Source: CAXMQZ01 sp963719055 (GTDB lineage: Bacteria; Acidobacteriota; Thermoanaerobaculia; Multivoradales; JAHEKO01). From it: 64,000 nt of DNA. The translations under genes were made by a program, and so were the position numbers. Where the stretch lies: NCBI GenBank assembly GCA_963719055.1, contig CAVRAU010000008.1, forward strand, positions 62,001 to 126,000, in the 5' to 3' direction. Below, in pieces: positions 54,144 through 63,982 of this stretch. The first letter of the stretch is position 1, and each line of letters starts with the position of its first letter. Under the pieces are notes generated by a model. That model made no database searches. It was not told the DNA's origin and saw nothing but the letters and a program-made list of their open reading frames with translations.

Positions 54144-57100
54144 CTACTGCAAACCGAAACGACGCACCAGATAGGACAACGCCTGGCGGCTCAACTCCAA
54201 CCGTCTCGCGGCTGCCGATCGTTGGCCGCCGCTTGCAGCCAGGGCCGCACGGACCAACTCACGACGGAAATCCTCCACCTGCTGGTGATAGCCGTGTACG
54301 GGTCGCGAGCCGTGGCTCGGCAGCTCCAGATCAGGAAGATCGATAACGGTACCTGCACTCAGAGCCACCGCAACCTGCAGCACATTGCGCAGCTCCCTCA
54401 CATTGCCCGGCCAGGGGTGCCCGAGCAGTCTTTGCCGGGCCCTTGGAGTCAAGGTATGCCCAGAGCGCTCGACAAAATGGTCGGCCAGCACGAGCACATC
54501 CCGCCCGCGGTTCCGCAAGGGTGGCAGCGTCAGACAGCCGACCCTGAGTCGATAGAAGAGGTCGGCGCGGAATCCCCGCTCCTCCACCATTGAACGCAGA
54601 TCCCTGTGTGTCGCCGCCACGATTCGGATGTCGACCTGGCGCGGCAGACTCTCTCCGACCCGCCTGACCTCTCCTTCCTGCAGCACGCGCAGAAGCTTGC
54701 CCTGGGCGGGCAGAGGCAAATCACCGATTTCATCGAGCAGAACCGTGCCTCCGCGGGCGGATTCAAACACTCCGGCTCGATCTCTGTCGGCACCCGTGAA
54801 CGCACCGCGGACGTGTCCGAACAGGTCAGAGAGCAACAAGGAGTCGGACAACGCGGCGCAATTGACGGTGACCAGAGGCTGCGGGGAGCGGGCGCTGAGA
54901 TGGTGCAGCTGGCGCACCGCCAGTTCCTTGCCGGTTCCCGTCTCACCCTGAATCAGCACTGGAATGTCGGAGCTGGCTAGACGGTCGAGCCTCTCCAGGG
55001 CTGTCAGCAAAGCCTCACTCTCACCCAGAATGCCTCGCACCCGCGAAGACATCCGGCAAGAGGTCGGGGGGGCGGGCTCGAATTCACGGACAGCCAAAGC
55101 GAACAGCGCTCTGACCACCGAGTCGACCGAGCTCGCCGAGAGACACAACTCGCCACCGCGCCTGTCAGCCTTGAGCTCCCGTGATCCTCCCCGTCCAGGC
55201 ACCAGGACTTCCACCGATCCCTGATGGCGCCACTCGAGTCGAGCGTCGAAGTACCCGGCAGTTGCAAAGAGATCCCCGAAGTCACTTCCGCGCTGCGACC
55301 CTCCCTTCAAGAAGGTCTCCAGGGCTCGCCAAGTGCCTTCCTTGGACCTGTCGAGCCGCTCGGCAAAGGCATGCGCTCCGACTCCTCTCAAGACCCGCAC
55401 AGATTTCTCGAGCCAGAGCCGCGGTACCTTTCCCGGCATCAGAATCTGCAGGTCGAACACCACGCGGGCAGCTCGATACCCCCCCACGAAGCTCAGCACC
55501 TCCCAATGGTCCTGAGGAATCGGGTCACCTCTCAATGCCCGTCTCCAGAGTCTGCCCAAAGCATCGTCACCGGCCGAGTCTCTGGCTCGGGTCCAGTCCC
55601 CGGCGAGGGCCCAAAGGGCTGGGAGCTCCTCGGGTTCGAGGTGTCCCCTCGGAAACTGCGGCGCGCCGTCCAGCAGTTCCCTGGCTTCTGCTCCCCTGCC
55701 CAGCCACCCGAGCGCTCTGGCGGCCAGGATCCGCCGCCGTTGCCACCGCTCGGCATCGTCGGGACTCTGGTTCTCGAGCGTGGATTCAAGCCGGCTCAAT
55801 ACAGTCGACGGTCGACCTCGGACGAGGTCCATTCGCGCGCGCAGCTCCTCTGGACTCGGATCTCCTACGAAGTCTCGGGCCATGGCCGTCGATTCCTCTG
55901 ACCGCAGCAGTTGCTGGATGCCCTGCAAACGACCCTGCCGCAGCCGGAGATCCGCCAACCATCGGGAAGTCGCAATCGCCGCGGATTCGTCGATGGCCTC
56001 CAAAAGGCGTAGCGCATGCCCGGCTGCCTTCTCGGCACCCCGCAGGTCACCACTCTCGACTCTGACGGAGGCCAACCGTCTCCACAGCATTGCCGCCTGG
56101 AATCTGGGAAGCGACCGACGACCCCGAGTCAGAGCCTGGGCGGCGTGACTCTCCGCCCCCTCCAGGTCACCTCGAGAATGGGCCCCCCAGAACCTCAACC
56201 TGTGCCATCGCCACGACCACTGTGCGTCGTTGCGCACTTCTTCCAGCGCTGGTAGGCAGCGATGGAAAGCTTGCCATTCTCCGCAACGAGCCGCCACCTC
56301 GGCGGCCAAGAGGCCGAGTCCCATCGCGGACCGCGAAGGCATATCCAATCTCCTTTGCGCCAGCAGGGACATGGCCTGCTGGGAATCGCCCTGGTCCAGG
56401 AGGAGCGCCGCCTCCACCTCTGAGAGCTCCAGGGTCTCCTCTGCCGACAGGGCCTTCGCCGCCGACCTCGAGGCCAGCACCTTCTTCGCCGCGGTCAGCC
56501 TGCCGAGACTCCGAAGGCAATCAGCTCGCAGAAGCCAGGCAGACGTCTGCCGCAGACCAGCCAAGGTATCGAGGGCCTCTTGCCATCTGCCCAGATAGTG
56601 GAGTTGTCGGCCTCTTCCAATTCGGGAATCGGCAGAGACCGCTCCAAAACCTCTCCAGCCACAGGTTCGCCAGAGACTCTTGACGCCGTCTTCCGTTACG
56701 AGATCTTCCAGGGCTTCTCGATCGGGGCTCCGCGACAGCAATTCCCTCTCGAAAGCCGCCCGGCCCGCCACGACAAGGCGCCCACCCTCCGTGCTCGGGA
56801 TCTCTGCGACCAAGGCCCGACGTCCAGCGGCGAACGCCGGCTGCCAAAGGAATTCGGCCTCGTCGAGAATTTGGGTGACGATCCGATTGGCCGGCAGGCG
56901 ATGGTGGCTACGATGCCATCTTCGCAGCATCCGCGCGGCCAGTCGTCTGGCCTGTCCTTTGCCGACGATTCGATCCTGAGCACCAAACAGCACCTCGACC
57001 AGAGCCACGAGCTTTCGCTGGGCGGGTTCGAGATCGGATCCCGGCTCGACCCGAGCTCCTTTCAGGACACCACGCTCATCGAGACCGAAGTCTCGCCAGG

Positions 57101-57269
57101 CCAGGGCCAGCTGCCAGCCCGCGGATTCCAGGTGAGACAACAGGGCCGCGGCCTGGAAAATCACCCCCAGTCTCTGCCTATCCGACAGGCTACGCACCCC
57201 AAGGGGATCGCCTGCCCAAGGCTCGACAGAGGCATGAAGGAATCCGGCGGCGACCCGAGGATCGCTCAT
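54144..57269 (-). CDS. Sigma-54-dependent activator with long TPR-like N-terminal region
   Basis: 1041 residues. The C-terminal third is a complete enhancer-binding module. Its AAA+ domain runs from ~735 (ILGESEALLTALERL) with Walker A QGETGTGKELAVR, the sigma-54 contact loop GAFTGA, Walker B TVLLDEIGDLPLP, and LFYRLRVGCLTLPPLRNR. A Fis-like HTH ends the protein (RSAAARRLELSRQALSYLVRR). The first ~700 residues are helical and repeat-like (LHYLGRWQEALDTLAGL, ECALLLDQGDSQQAMSLL-type repeats), with no receiver, GAF or PAS domain recognised. Its ATG overlaps the aroA stop (TAATG). The regulated genes are unknown. Confidence 0.88.
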   Translation of the reverse strand: MSDPRVAAGFLHASVEPWAGDPLGVRSLSDRQRLGVIFQAAALLSHLESAGWQLALAWRDFGLDERGVLKGARVEPGSDLEPAQRKLVALVEVLFGAQDRIVGKGQARRLAARMLRRWHRSHHRLPANRIVTQILDEAEFLWQPAFAAGRRALVAEIPSTEGGRLVVAGRAAFERELLSRSPDREALEDLVTEDGVKSLWRTCGWRGFGAVSADSRIGRGRQLHYLGRWQEALDTLAGLRQTSAWLLRADCLRSLGRLTAAKKVLASRSAAKALSAEETLELSEVEAALLLDQGDSQQAMSLLAQRRLDMPSRSAMGLGLLAAEVAARCGEWQAFHRCLPALEEVRNDAQWSWRWHRLRFWGAHSRGDLEGAESHAAQALTRGRRSLPRFQAAMLWRRLASVRVESGDLRGAEKAAGHALRLLEAIDESAAIATSRWLADLRLRQGRLQGIQQLLRSEESTAMARDFVGDPSPEELRARMDLVRGRPSTVLSRLESTLENQSPDDAERWQRRRILAARALGWLGRGAEARELLDGAPQFPRGHLEPEELPALWALAGDWTRARDSAGDDALGRLWRRALRGDPIPQDHWEVLSFVGGYRAARVVFDLQILMPGKVPRLWLEKSVRVLRGVGAHAFAERLDRSKEGTWRALETFLKGGSQRGSDFGDLFATAGYFDARLEWRHQGSVEVLVPGRGGSRELKADRRGGELCLSASSVDSVVRALFALAVREFEPAPPTSCRMSSRVRGILGESEALLTALERLDRLASSDIPVLIQGETGTGKELAVRQLHHLSARSPQPLVTVNCAALSDSLLLSDLFGHVRGAFTGADRDRAGVFESARGGTVLLDEIGDLPLPAQGKLLRVLQEGEVRRVGESLPRQVDIRIVAATHRDLRSMVEERGFRADLFYRLRVGCLTLPPLRNRGRDVLVLADHFVERSGHTLTPRARQRLLGHPWPGNVRELRNVLQVAVALSAGTVIDLPDLELPSHGSRPVHGYHQQVEDFRRELVRAALAASGGQRSAAARRLELSRQALSYLVRRFGLQ

Positions 57270-58570
57270 TAGCGGATCAGATGTTCCAGGTCGCTCCAGA
57301 ACGACGGATAGGACTTCGCCACGACCTCGGGTGTGCCCACCACGACCCCGGATCTGACCAGACCACAGATGGCCAAGCTCATCGCCACTCGATGGTCACC
57401 ATAGGTCTCGACTTCGACCCTGTGTGTCGGCATCAGATGGCGATCGGCCCACGAGCCTTCGATCTCGAGACCGTCTGCCCTCTCCCGGATGGCAACGCCG
57501 AGTCGGCACAACTCGCGGACCATGGCGGCCAGGCGATCGCTCTCCTTGAGGCGCAGGTGACGGACATTTCTGATCACGGTTCTACCGGCGGCGAACGGGG
57601 CGACGACCGCCAGGGTCGGCACTTGATCCGGTAGGTTCGAGAAATCGACATCGATGCCGACCAGCGGTCCTGGGGCGCCGATCTTGAATCCCCAGTCGTA
57701 CCACTCCAGCTCGGCACCCATGGCACTCAGCACATCCAGGAATCCCCGGTCACCCTGCTGAGAGTCTCGGCCCATTCCCTCCACCGAGACGGATCCACCC
57801 GTGAGAACCGCCGCGGCAGCAGGATAGGCTGCCGAAGAGAAGTCGCCTTCGACCTCGTAGCTGCTTTTCTCCAGAGAAGAGGGCTGGACTCGATAGACAC
57901 TCGTCTTCGAGTCTTCCTGAAGGATGGCTCCAAATGAAACCAGAATCTCCCGGGTCAATCGCAGGTACGGGGCCGACACGAGATCCTTGACCTGCAGCAC
58001 CACCTCGTCTTCCGCCTGGGTAGCTGCCATGAGCAGGGCCGACACGAATTGGCTGGACAGACTGGCGTCCAGCTCGACACTACCCCCTGCCAGCGAGCCA
58101 CCTACAATCCTGACCGGGGCGAAACCTTCGCGGTCTTCATAACGCATGCGGGCGCCCAGAATGCGCAGGGCATCGACCAGCGGTCCGATCGGGCGCTGCC
58201 GCAATCGCTCGGTGCCATCGAGGGTCCACTCTCCCGGCACCGTCGTCAGGGCGGCCGTCAAGAAACGAAGCATCGTACCGTTGTTGCCGCACCAGATTTG
58301 CGCTCGAGCTGTGGGTCGGCCCGGCTCGAGGGCGAGGCGTCGCTCTTGCTTCTCGCACCGGAATCCGAGGCTCTCCAATGCCGCCACGAAAAGCTCGGTG
58401 TCCTCGGCCATCAGCGGCCTCGAAATCTCGACCGGGCGTCTGGCCAACAGACTCAAGTTGAAGACTCTTTGGGTGATGCTCTTGGATGGCGGCGGCTCGA
58501 CTCGTCCCTTCACCACCCTACCGCTGGGGATGGCGTACCCGCCCGCAACAGGGGTCAGCAGAGATGTCAT
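57269..58570 (-). CDS. aroA: 3-phosphoshikimate 1-carboxyvinyltransferase (EPSP synthase)
   Basis: Sixth step of the shikimate pathway to aromatic amino acids. 433 residues from ATG 58570, two bases after the lpxH-like stop, with GAGG upstream. Signature segments are RVEPPPSKSITQRVFNL near the N-terminus, WCGNNGTMLRFLTAALT, and DSQQGDRGFLDVL; the C-terminal LRLKESDRLAAMVREL is present. The longer frame to 58600 would overlap the previous gene and is rejected. Confidence 0.95.
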   Translation of the reverse strand: MTSLLTPVAGGYAIPSGRVVKGRVEPPPSKSITQRVFNLSLLARRPVEISRPLMAEDTELFVAALESLGFRCEKQERRLALEPGRPTARAQIWCGNNGTMLRFLTAALTTVPGEWTLDGTERLRQRPIGPLVDALRILGARMRYEDREGFAPVRIVGGSLAGGSVELDASLSSQFVSALLMAATQAEDEVVLQVKDLVSAPYLRLTREILVSFGAILQEDSKTSVYRVQPSSLEKSSYEVEGDFSSAAYPAAAAVLTGGSVSVEGMGRDSQQGDRGFLDVLSAMGAELEWYDWGFKIGAPGPLVGIDVDFSNLPDQVPTLAVVAPFAAGRTVIRNVRHLRLKESDRLAAMVRELCRLGVAIRERADGLEIEGSWADRHLMPTHRVEVETYGDHRVAMSLAICGLVRSGVVVGTPEVVAKSYPSFWSDLEHLIR

Positions 58571-58571
58571 C

Positions 58572-59270
58572 CTATTTTCCTCGGTTTCCACCCACTCCAA
58601 AAAGCTCTACTCTGCGGCTGCGAAACCAGGCCTCGAGCAGCAGAATCTCTCCACCGTCTACCGACCATTGGCGTCCCTCGTGAAAATGACCCAACAACAA
58701 AACATCAAAACCCTCCTGGAGGCGTCGTCTCCCATATTCCCGGATCACATCCGCGGGAATGGTGCTCTTGTGTTTGAAGTTGGTCTTGGCAAGCTGCCTT
58801 TCCGTTACACCGACCAGCCACCGAGCCAGGGCTCGCGGCAGGTGCAGCATAAAGAAACGGCTCACCGCGCTCTTCGATAGCCGGTTCCAGAACCGGTAGA
58901 GGTGATCGCGATCATTGAGGCCATCGCCGTGGACCGCCAGATATCGGCGCCCTCCGGCGACGAATTGCACTTCGTCGCCAACGGCGTCGAAGATCCCCGA
59001 ATAGGGACTTCCGGCGAGAAAGAAGTCCCGGTTGCCTTCGACATAGTCGATGCAGACGCCGCCCTCGCGAAGCTCTTGCAGCGCCGCCACGACACTGCGC
59101 ACTTCCGGGGTCTCATACCTCCTCGCCCCGATCCAGACGTGAAACAGATCTCCCAGAAGCACGAGATGTCGGCACTCACTCTCGGAGAGGCCACGGAGCT
59201 GTTCCACCAATTCTGCTGCCGAACCCCCAGGTCCTCCCAAATGAGCATCGGCGATGACGGCAACGGACAT
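58572..59270 (-). CDS. lpxH: UDP-2,3-diacylglucosamine diphosphatase-like metallophosphoesterase
   Basis: Predicted to hydrolyse UDP-diacylglucosamine to lipid X in lipid A synthesis, or a close relative. 232 residues. The binuclear metal site is present: Asp8/His10 in IADAHLGG, VLLGDLFHVW, YVEGNRDFF, VHGDGLNDRD, and LLGHFHEGRQW. Its ATG abuts the mrp stop. LpxH and other paralogous hydrolases of this fold are hard to separate by eye, so the specific substrate is an inference. Confidence 0.8.
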   Translation of the reverse strand: MSVAVIADAHLGGPGGSAAELVEQLRGLSESECRHLVLLGDLFHVWIGARRYETPEVRSVVAALQELREGGVCIDYVEGNRDFFLAGSPYSGIFDAVGDEVQFVAGGRRYLAVHGDGLNDRDHLYRFWNRLSKSAVSRFFMLHLPRALARWLVGVTERQLAKTNFKHKSTIPADVIREYGRRRLQEGFDVLLLGHFHEGRQWSVDGGEILLLEAWFRSRRVELFGVGGNRGK

Positions 59271-60347
59271 TCAGGAAATGGAGATCCTTGGAGTCTGTCT
59301 CTTGTTGACCTCCGCCACGACAGCATCGGCGACAGCCGCGAAGGCCCGAGCGTGTGGGCCTTCGGCCTGGGACACCACGATCGGCTCTCCGGCATCCCCC
59401 CCGGCCACAATGGCCGGATCCAACGGAATTCGTCCCAGAAAGGCGCAGCCCAGAATCTCGGCGGTGCGCTCACCGCCGCCACGCTTGAAGATATCCGTCT
59501 CCTCACCACAGTGGGGGCAGACAAAGGTCGACATGTTCTCAATGATCCCGACCACGGGGACCGCGACCTTTTCGAACATCGCCAGCCCCTTGCGAGCATC
59601 GATGAGGGCGATGTCCTGGGGCGTCGAGACAATGACCGCACCGGACAGGGGCACACGCTGGCTCAGGGTCAGCTGGGCGTCTCCGGTTCCGGGTGGCAGA
59701 TCGACGATCAGGTAGTCGAGCTGCCCCCAGTCCACATCTCCCAACATCTGCTCTACCGCTCGCATGACCATGGGGCCTCGCCAGATGACCGGAGTGTCCA
59801 CATCGAGCAGGAACCCGAGCGACATGAGCTTGATGCCGAACTTCTCGAAGGGTTGAATTCTGTCGCCGTGAACCACAGGACGTCCCGACACACCAAACAT
59901 CATGGGCACGGACGGTCCATAGATATCGGCGTCCAGCAGACCGACCGTGTTGCCCTGCCGGCCGAGGGTGACCGCCAGGTTCGCCGCCACCGTGGACTTG
60001 CCAACACCACCCTTGCCACTGGCGACGGCGACGACATGATCGACTCCGGGGATCAAATCAGGTGACTGGGAAACCGCTTGCTGCGCTGCCGAGGCGGGAC
60101 TCTCGAACTTCAGATTCACCTCGATCTCGGGCGCCAGATCCGCCTCCGTGACGATTCGCTCCACCTCGTCCTTGACCTGTTGCGCCACCTGCTGATTGTG
60201 CGAGCTGATGGCGAGGTCGACTTCGATGCGATTCTCGTCGGCCGCCACTCGATCCACAAATCCGAAGGACACGATGTCCCTGCTCATGCCGGGGAATTGC
60301 ACCCCTTGAAGCAGGGCCCACACCTTTTTCTCTTGCTCTGCAGCCAT
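59271..60347 (-). CDS. apbC: Mrp/NBP35 iron-sulfur cluster carrier ATPase
   Basis: Binds and transfers [4Fe-4S] clusters. 358 residues. The N-terminal MIP18/DUF59-like domain covers ~1-90. The deviant Walker A is VASGKGGVGKSTVAANLA, with LLDADIYGPS and LIVDLPPGTGDAQLTL. The cluster-binding CxxC is CPHCGEET. GGAGG precedes ATG 60347, seven bases after the plsC stop. Confidence 0.95.
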   Translation of the reverse strand: MAAEQEKKVWALLQGVQFPGMSRDIVSFGFVDRVAADENRIEVDLAISSHNQQVAQQVKDEVERIVTEADLAPEIEVNLKFESPASAAQQAVSQSPDLIPGVDHVVAVASGKGGVGKSTVAANLAVTLGRQGNTVGLLDADIYGPSVPMMFGVSGRPVVHGDRIQPFEKFGIKLMSLGFLLDVDTPVIWRGPMVMRAVEQMLGDVDWGQLDYLIVDLPPGTGDAQLTLSQRVPLSGAVIVSTPQDIALIDARKGLAMFEKVAVPVVGIIENMSTFVCPHCGEETDIFKRGGGERTAEILGCAFLGRIPLDPAIVAGGDAGEPIVVSQAEGPHARAFAAVADAVVAEVNKRQTPRISIS

Positions 60348-60356
60348 CAATCCTCC

Positions 60357-61085
60357 CTATCCTTCTGGCATCTCGGCCAGCGACAAGATCTCCTGTCTCA
60401 CGGTATCGACCAGATCGCTCCGCGACCGTATGGTGTAGCGACTCGTTTCCAGGGGTCTACCGTATTCAACCCTGATTCTACCTGGGGTGACCTTCCAGCC
60501 CCCCCTTCTGCGGACCTCCAAAGTTCCTTGGATTCCGACCGGGACAATGGCCGCCCCACTCTTGATGGCCAGCAAGAAGCCGCCCCTCTCAAATGACAGC
60601 AAACCACCGTCCAGAGAGCGGGTGCCTTCAGGAAAGATCACGGTCGACCGGCCTCGCAGCAGATGCTTGACCGCCTTCCCGAAGCTCTCCTTGGCCCGGC
60701 TTCGATCCCGTCGATCGACGCTGACAAACCCGCCGGCCTGCAGGGCCCAGCCAAAAATGGGAATCTGGAACAGGCTCCGCTTGGCGAAAAAGAAGGCGGG
60801 CACCGGCAGACTGGCGATCAGAGCCGGAATGTCGTAGAGACTCTGATGATTCGACATGAAGACGTAGCAGCGTGAGGCATCGAGAGCCGGCCCGGAGGGT
60901 ACCTCCAGATGCAACCCACTGGCGGCCAGAAGCCCGCGACTCCATAGACGAGCCATCCAAAACACCCAACGGTGGCCATTGGGCATCCACGATCCGAGAA
61001 TTGCCAGCGTCGCAAAGAAGGCCGAGCCGACAACGAGAAAGAGATTGCCCCCCAGTGTGGCGAGGATGATTCCCAGATTTCGCAA
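60357..61085 (-). CDS. plsC: 1-acyl-sn-glycerol-3-phosphate acyltransferase
   Basis: Makes phosphatidic acid from lysophosphatidate at the inner membrane. An N-terminal membrane helix (LVVGSAFFATLAILGSW) is followed by the catalytic NHQSLYD (NHx4D) and FPEGTRS motifs. The start at TTG 61085 (AGGA six bases upstream) gives 242 residues. An upstream TTG at 61172 is also open and lies directly after a minus-strand TAGAAT box, so a longer leaderless form cannot be excluded. It is first in the plsC-mrp-lpxH-aroA-activator run and divergent from mlaE. Confidence 0.9.
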   Translation of the reverse strand: MRNLGIILATLGGNLFLVVGSAFFATLAILGSWMPNGHRWVFWMARLWSRGLLAASGLHLEVPSGPALDASRCYVFMSNHQSLYDIPALIASLPVPAFFFAKRSLFQIPIFGWALQAGGFVSVDRRDRSRAKESFGKAVKHLLRGRSTVIFPEGTRSLDGGLLSFERGGFLLAIKSGAAIVPVGIQGTLEVRRRGGWKVTPGRIRVEYGRPLETSRYTIRSRSDLVDTVRQEILSLAEMPEG

Positions 61086-61233
61086 GAGATTTCCTGAACG
61101 TGCGTCGATTGGGTGTGCCCAGTTCGCGGTCCAAAACCAGGCCGCCTTGCTACAATCCCGGCCTGGCTCCAAAGAGGGGCTATTCTAACCCCGCAGCCCG
61201 ACTCGAAACTTTCTTGCCATAACGTCTTCGACC

Positions 61234-61998
61234 ATGAGACCTGCTGAATCGCTGTCGCGCCCTCTCGCCTATGCGGGGCGCATGGCTATCCTGGGATGGC
61301 GAGCCAGCCGATCCATGGTCACTCCACCCTTCGAATTTCGCACCTGGGTGGCCGAGATGGAGCACATCGGCGTCCAGTCCCTGGGAGTCGCCGCTCTCAC
61401 CACGATCTTCACTGGCATGGTGCTGGCTCTGCAGACTGCCTACAGCCTGCCTTCCATCGGGGTCAAGTACTACATCGGCACAGTGGTCTCCAAGTCCCTG
61501 GTCCGGGAGTTGGGACCAGTACTGATAGCCCTGATCGTGGGAGGCCGTGTCGGCACTGGCATGACGGCCGAGCTCGGGACCATGAAGGTGACCGAGCAGA
61601 TCGACGCCCTGCGTTCCATGGCAGCCGATCCGGTCAGGAAACTGGTCGCACCCAAACTGGCAGCGGCACTGATCATGTTTCCCATGTTGACCATACTTGG
61701 TGACGCCATCGGTATCTTCGGCGGTTTGCTGGTCGCCGTGTTCCAGCTCAAGATCACCGCCGGCTTCTACCTCAATGATGTCTTGAGTGCCATCACACTC
61801 GATGACATCTTCAGCGGCATCGGCAAATCCATCTTCTTCGCTTTCTGGGTGGCGATCATCGGTTGCTACAATGGTCTGCGAGCTCGAGGGGGTGCCGATG
61901 GCGTCGGTCGCGCCACGACCAACACTGTCGTCGTGACTTCGGTCCTGGTCCTGATCACCGACTTCTTCTTGACCAAGCTGTTCTACATCCTTTTCTGA
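61234..61998 (+). CDS. mlaE: ABC transporter permease MlaE
   Basis: Permease of the MCE phospholipid transporter that maintains outer-membrane lipid asymmetry. 254 residues with five to six helices; the family motif region VRELGPVLIALIVGGRVG and AELGTMKVTEQIDALRSM is present. A TATTCT box lies ~50 bases upstream. First gene of mlaEFD. Confidence 0.94.
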   Translation: MRPAESLSRPLAYAGRMAILGWRASRSMVTPPFEFRTWVAEMEHIGVQSLGVAALTTIFTGMVLALQTAYSLPSIGVKYYIGTVVSKSLVRELGPVLIALIVGGRVGTGMTAELGTMKVTEQIDALRSMAADPVRKLVAPKLAAALIMFPMLTILGDAIGIFGGLLVAVFQLKITAGFYLNDVLSAITLDDIFSGIGKSIFFAFWVAIIGCYNGLRARGGADGVGRATTNTVVVTSVLVLITDFFLTKLFYILF

Positions 61999-62019
61999 CC
62001 AAGAGACTGGAAGACTCCG

Positions 62020-62775
62020 GTGATAGAACCGATCTATAAGATTCGCGGACTCTGCAAGAGTTACGGGTCGAGAGCCGTGCTGGTAGATCTGGACTTCGAT
62101 GTCCTGCGCGGCGAGTCGCTGGTCGTCTTGGGCCGGTCCGGATCGGGCAAAAGTGTCGCTCTACGTCAGCTCAACGGGTTGGAGAAACCGGATCGCGGCT
62201 CCATCGAGTTCGACGGCGAAGAAATCTCCGGCCTTCGCGAACGAGAGCTCTACCCACTGCGCCGGCGAGTGGCCATGCTTTTTCAGGGCGGCGCGCTTTT
62301 CGATTCGATGACCGTCGCCGAAAACGTGGCCTTCCCTCTCCGCGAGCACACCGACCTCAGCCAATCTGAGATCGCCGACAGGGTTCGTGAGAAACTGGCG
62401 AAGGTGGGGCTCCAAGGCATCGAGGACACGCTGCCCGCAGACTTGTCAGGCGGGATGAAGAAGAGGGTGGCCCTGGCACGATCCATGGCGCTGGACCCCG
62501 AGGTGGTGCTCTTCGATGAGCCGACGACTGGCTTGGACCCCATGACCTCGGCCACCATCGCCAACCTCATCCGCGCCACACAGCGCGACCTGCGCGCGAC
62601 CTCTGTGGTCGTTACCCATGACATCGCACTAGCCCGCCGTGTCGGCGATCGGATAGCCTTCCTGGACCAGGGACGATTCCGATTCATTGGCTCTTGGGCG
62701 GCGGCAGACAGCGTCTCGGATCCGCTTCTGACCGGCTTTCTGAGCGGTCGAGAGGAGAACGAGAATGGTGCGTGA
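62020..62775 (+). CDS. mlaF: ABC transporter ATP-binding protein MlaF
   Basis: 251 residues from GTG 62020 (GGAAG upstream). Walker A is LGRSGSGKSVALRQL, the Q-loop is LFQGGALFDSMTV, the signature is LSGGMKKRVALARS, and Walker B with D-loop is VVLFDEPTTGLDP. It powers MlaE. Its end overlaps the mlaD start by eleven bases. Confidence 0.95.
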   Translation: MIEPIYKIRGLCKSYGSRAVLVDLDFDVLRGESLVVLGRSGSGKSVALRQLNGLEKPDRGSIEFDGEEISGLRERELYPLRRRVAMLFQGGALFDSMTVAENVAFPLREHTDLSQSEIADRVREKLAKVGLQGIEDTLPADLSGGMKKRVALARSMALDPEVVLFDEPTTGLDPMTSATIANLIRATQRDLRATSVVVTHDIALARRVGDRIAFLDQGRFRFIGSWAAADSVSDPLLTGFLSGREENENGA

Positions 62776-63936
62776 GGTCAAAGTCGGTCTGCTGGTGATT
62801 GCCGCCTTCGTCGTGCTCGGGATCGGCGTGTTTCTCGTCAGTGAGCGGCGCAATCTATTTACCCTCAAGAACACCTACTTCATAGAGCTGCAGACCGTCA
62901 GCGGACTCGGTCAGGGAAGCCCTGTCCACCTCGATGGAGTCGGCGTGGGCAGCATCCAGAGCATTGTTCTCCCAGAGCGGGTGGAACAGAAGATGCTGAC
63001 AGTCTGGGTCACCGCCGAAAGGCGGTACGCCGAGCGTATTCGTGAGGACTCGTTGGCCATGATCAAGACTCTCGGGCTGCTGGGCGACAAGTACATCGAT
63101 ATCTCGTCGGGTACCACTCATTCACCCATCATCCCCGCCGGCGGGAACATTCCCGCGGCCCCACCGACCGACGTCGACCGCCTGATCGCCACCGGCGGCG
63201 ACGTCATGGGTAACGTCGTTTCCATCTCGTACTCGTTGCGAGTCATCCTGGAACGAATGGAAGCCGGGGAGGGACTGCTCGGGTCGCTGACGACCGATAG
63301 TGAGGCCGGGATGCAGGCCAAGTCGGCGCTGCTCGAGGTCATCGAGTCGACTCGTCAGATTACCGAGCAGATCCAGGCTGGCAATGGCACCCTTGCCCGA
63401 CTCATCAACGACGATTCCCTGGCCACCAAGCTCGAAGGCTCGGTCGGACCAACTGGACGGGCTGCTGACGGATCTGAGGCAAGGGGCGGGCGCGCTGCCG
63501 GCTCTTCTCAATGACCCCCAGACGCGGGAGCAACTCGATCTCCTCCTGAGGAGGGTTTCAGCAAACCAGCGAGCGTCTGGCGGCTATCACGGGTGCCATC
63601 CAGAGCGGCGATGGTCTGCTGAGCAAGATAGTCAACGATGACGATTTCGCGCGGCAGCTGACCCAGGAGCTCCAACAACTCCTGCAGAACCTGCGGGTGG
63701 TATCCGAGAGAATCGCCCAATCCCAGGGTACGCTGGGTATGTTGATTTCGGACCCGGAGATCTATGAAGCCATGAACGATATTATCGTCGGCGTCGACGA
63801 GTCATCCATGTTGCGGTGGCTGGTCAGAAACCGGCAAAAGAAGGGGATCAAGAAGCGGTACCAAACCGAGCAATTGGAATTGCAGGAGCTGCCTCCGACG
63901 ACTGAAGAGAGCACCGATCCGGCCGGTACCGGCTAG
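62765..63936 (+). CDS. mlaD: MCE-domain lipid-transport protein MlaD, two frameshifts
   Basis: Anchored periplasmic lipid-binding subunit. ATG 62765 has GAGGAG upstream. An N-terminal membrane helix (residues 7-27) precedes the MCE domain (~40-120, LQTVSGLGQGSPVHLDGVGVG). A long helical C-terminal part follows. Two +1 corrections are needed: at ~63449 (GTCGGACC to GTCGACC, restoring DQLDGLLTDLRQGAGALPAL) and at ~63556 (AGGAGGG, restoring QQTSERLAAITGAIQSGDGL). The span is 1172 bases, two more than a multiple of three, ~389 residues. The tail from 63937 holds 46 bases before a possible next start. Confidence 0.88.
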
Positions 63937-63982
63937 CAGACAGTTTCGCTTGCTGCCAGGTGTAGCCACTGCAGGGAAGACC

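Noticed and set aside
58902..60065. 387-codon open frame antisense to the Mrp and LpxH-like genes
   Set aside because: Spans two opposite-strand genes with clear catalytic motifs; composition is shadow-like.
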